Below are positions 4,553-6,167 of a stretch of 6,167 bases of DNA, in pieces (the stretch's first letter is position 1; every line of letters starts with the position of its first letter). Where the stretch lies: NCBI GenBank assembly GCA_934489915.1, contig CAKSSZ010000096.1, positions 1-6,167 of the forward strand, written 5' to 3'. Source of the DNA: an uncultured Clostridia bacterium. GTDB lineage: Bacteria; Bacillota; Clostridia; HGM11514. Under the pieces are notes generated by a model. That model ran no database searches, was not told where the DNA came from, and saw nothing but the letters and a program-made list of their open reading frames with translations. The position numbers and the translations under genes are program-made.

Positions 4553-6167
4553 ATGAAGCAATACCCGATGGAGGAAATCCGTAATGTTTGCCTGGTTTCA
4601 GGCGGGCATGCGGGCAAAACGTCGCTGGGGGAGGCTTGCCTGCATATGGCAGGCGCATCCGACCGCTGGGGCAAGGTAACGGACGGGAACACCGTATCCG
4701 ACTTTGACTCGGAAGAAATTAAGAGAAGTATATCAATCAGTACAGCTTTGCTGCCCTTTGAGTGGAACGATTGTAAGATTAATTTACTGGACACGCCGGG
4801 CTACTTTGATTTTGCAGGAGAAGCTTTGGAAGGCATTCGGGTTGCTGACGCTGCGTTGATCCCGGTCAGCGGCAAATCCGGCGTTTCGGTAGGAACTGAA
4901 AAAGCCTGGAACTATGCACAGGAGCGTGGAATTCCTTCGGTGATTTTTATTAATAAAATGGATGATCCCAACGCCCATTATACCCAGGTGATCCAGCAGC
5001 TGCGGGAGAGCTTCGGGACGGCAGTCATGCCCTTTGTAGCTCCGGTGAAGGAAGAAGGCGTATTGACCGGCTTTGTGGATTTGGTACATCAAAAAGCAAT
5101 GAGCGGGACGGGGGTAACCCTGACCGATTGCCCCATGCCGGCCTGGCTGGAGGACGGGATTGAAAAGTTTATGGATATGATCAAGGAAACCATTGCGGTA
5201 ACGGAGGATTCCTTGATGGAAAAATATTTTGCGGGAGAAGAATTTACCCAGGAGGAAATTGTAAAAGCGGTGAAAAACGGTGTGCGTTCCGGTGCGATTG
5301 TGCCGGTATTCTGCGGGAGTGCATTGACCGGCGGCGGGGTATCCTTGCTGTTGGACGCCATCGTAAAATATATGCCGGCTCCGTCGGATACGGTGTCGGG
5401 CGTGGTGCCCGGTTCGGAGGAACCGATTGAGTTGGGGGCACAGGATGGCTTGTCCGCCCTGATTTTCAAAACGGTGGCGGATGTCGGAAAGCTTTCCTAT
5501 TTTAGAGTCTTTTCCGGTACCATGAAGCCGGATTCTCAGGTCTTGAACGCAACCACCGGGGAGATGGAAAAAATCGGCCGCCTCTATTTGGTGCGGGGCA
5601 AAAAGCAGGAAGAGGCCGCCTCCGTCGGGGCGGGAGACATCGGCGCTGTGACCAAGCTTGCCAAGGCAAAAACGGGAGATACCCTTTGTTCTTCTGCTAA
5701 GCCCATTCAGCTGCCCGGGATTTCTTTCCCGGCGCCTGCGATTTCCCTGGCGGTACTGCCCAAGGAAAAGGGAGACGAGGAAAAAATCAGCGCAGGGCTG
5801 CATAAGCTGCTGGAAGAGGATCCTACCCTACAGCTGCGCACGGATAAGGAAACCAAGCAGCTTCTGTTATCCGGTCAGGGAGAACAGCACCTGGAAATTA
5901 CAGTGAGTAAGCTGAAGGCGAAATTCGGCGTTTCGGTGGATCTGATTGAGCCGAAGATTGCATATCGGGAGGCCATCCGGAAAAAGGTGAAGGTGGAAGG
6001 AAAGCATAAAAAGCAATCGGGCGGTCACGGGCAGTTCGGGCATGTCTGGATTGAATTTGAACCGGGTCAGGAGCCGGGGCTGGAATTCTGTGAGCAGATT
6101 TTCGGCGGTGCTGTTCCCAAAAATTATTTCCCTGCCGTGGAAAAGGGCTTGCAGGAATGTATTGCTC
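4553..6167 (+). CDS. Elongation factor G-like translational GTPase, EF-G2 branch (partial, C-terminus off window)
   Basis: Translational GTPase related to EF-G (domain I GTPase, II beta barrel, III-V); 538 codons are visible of about 690, ending inside domain IV. G motifs: a P-loop SGGHAGKTS (16-24, Lys22 and Thr23), switch I KRSISIS (57-63), DTPGY (80-84), NKMD (134-137) and SAL (256-258). Domain II covers about 285-380; domain III includes LPKEKGDEEKIS (402-413) and SGQGEQHLEI; domain IV begins near 474 with KHKKQSGGHGQFGHVW (484-499). Canonical EF-G has DTPGH with a catalytic His; here it is Tyr84. The switch I Thr is Ser61, and the first P-loop Gly is Ser16. These changes match the EF-G2/FusA2-like paralogue group rather than the housekeeping fusA, which normally sits beside rpsL, rpsG and tuf. 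The start has AAAGGAGGA at 4538-4546. The function is uncertain: mycobacterial EF-G2 binds GTP but is reported to lack ribosome-dependent GTPase activity. Confidence 0.92.
   Translation, partial: MKQYPMEEIRNVCLVSGGHAGKTSLGEACLHMAGASDRWGKVTDGNTVSDFDSEEIKRSISISTALLPFEWNDCKINLLDTPGYFDFAGEALEGIRVADAALIPVSGKSGVSVGTEKAWNYAQERGIPSVIFINKMDDPNAHYTQVIQQLRESFGTAVMPFVAPVKEEGVLTGFVDLVHQKAMSGTGVTLTDCPMPAWLEDGIEKFMDMIKETIAVTEDSLMEKYFAGEEFTQEEIVKAVKNGVRSGAIVPVFCGSALTGGGVSLLLDAIVKYMPAPSDTVSGVVPGSEEPIELGAQDGLSALIFKTVADVGKLSYFRVFSGTMKPDSQVLNATTGEMEKIGRLYLVRGKKQEEAASVGAGDIGAVTKLAKAKTGDTLCSSAKPIQLPGISFPAPAISLAVLPKEKGDEEKISAGLHKLLEEDPTLQLRTDKETKQLLLSGQGEQHLEITVSKLKAKFGVSVDLIEPKIAYREAIRKKVKVEGKHKKQSGGHGQFGHVWIEFEPGQEPGLEFCEQIFGGAVPKNYFPAVEKGLQECIA

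Noticed and set aside
4784..5803. Long minus-strand open frame of 339 codons
   Set aside because: It lies wholly antisense to the EF-G-like gene, whose translation carries all expected GTPase motifs. The antisense translation is rich in His, Arg, Pro and Gly with no recognisable domain or ribosome binding site.
1..6167. Defence island, mobile element, phage or CRISPR content
   Set aside because: All genes are housekeeping or metabolic; there are no transposase or integrase motifs, no direct-repeat arrays and no terminal inverted repeats flanking a gene.

Overview
The window looks like ordinary chromosomal DNA from a low-to-moderate GC member of the Bacillota, most likely class Clostridia (an Oscillospirales/Ruminococcaceae-like anaerobe). 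The indications are strong AGGAGG-type ribosome binding sites, sigma-A promoters with extended -10 (TGnTATAAT) elements, a type III pantothenate kinase beside an ECF transporter S component, an iron-dependent butanol/aldehyde-type dehydrogenase and an EF-G2-like GTPase. The taxonomic assignment is inference from gene content and style, not from a search. I see no rRNA, tRNA, insertion sequence, CRISPR array or phage gene, and no gene-free stretch longer than 300 bases.

Layout. (1) 1-909, minus strand: iron-containing alcohol dehydrogenase of the YqhD/BDH type, cut off at its C-terminus by the window edge. (2) 910-1031: a compact divergent control region. It holds a perfect 20-bp palindrome of the form CTTAAAG-N4-CTTTAAG, lying inside the 19-bp spacer of the dehydrogenase promoter, and an oppositely oriented near-consensus promoter for the regulator. 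(3) 1032-1469, plus strand: a MerR-family regulator of the AdhR/NmlR kind. (4) 1511-1550: a long perfect hairpin, probably a shared terminator for two convergent units. (5) 1565-4306, minus strand: aroA (EPSP synthase), then coaX (type III pantothenate kinase) with its own promoter and a leader inverted repeat, then a small membrane protein that is an ECF S component, probably for pantothenate. (6) 4307-4552: divergent promoters of aroA and the next gene. (7) 4553-6167, plus strand: an EF-G-like translational GTPase of the EF-G2 branch, cut off in domain IV by the window edge.

How the genes work together. The dehydrogenase and the MerR regulator form a recognisable aldehyde/electrophile-responsive pair: operator, spacer length and a conserved cysteine all agree with the AdhR/NmlR scheme. 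coaX and the S component form a vitamin B5 uptake-and-phosphorylation pair feeding coenzyme A synthesis. aroA sits upstream on the same strand with no clear terminator between, so some read-through into coaX is possible. I found no strong evidence for an undescribed multi-gene system. The most interesting parts are the fully readable MerR switch with face-to-face promoters, the 27-nt inverted repeat in the coaX leader, and the altered G motifs of the EF-G-like protein.
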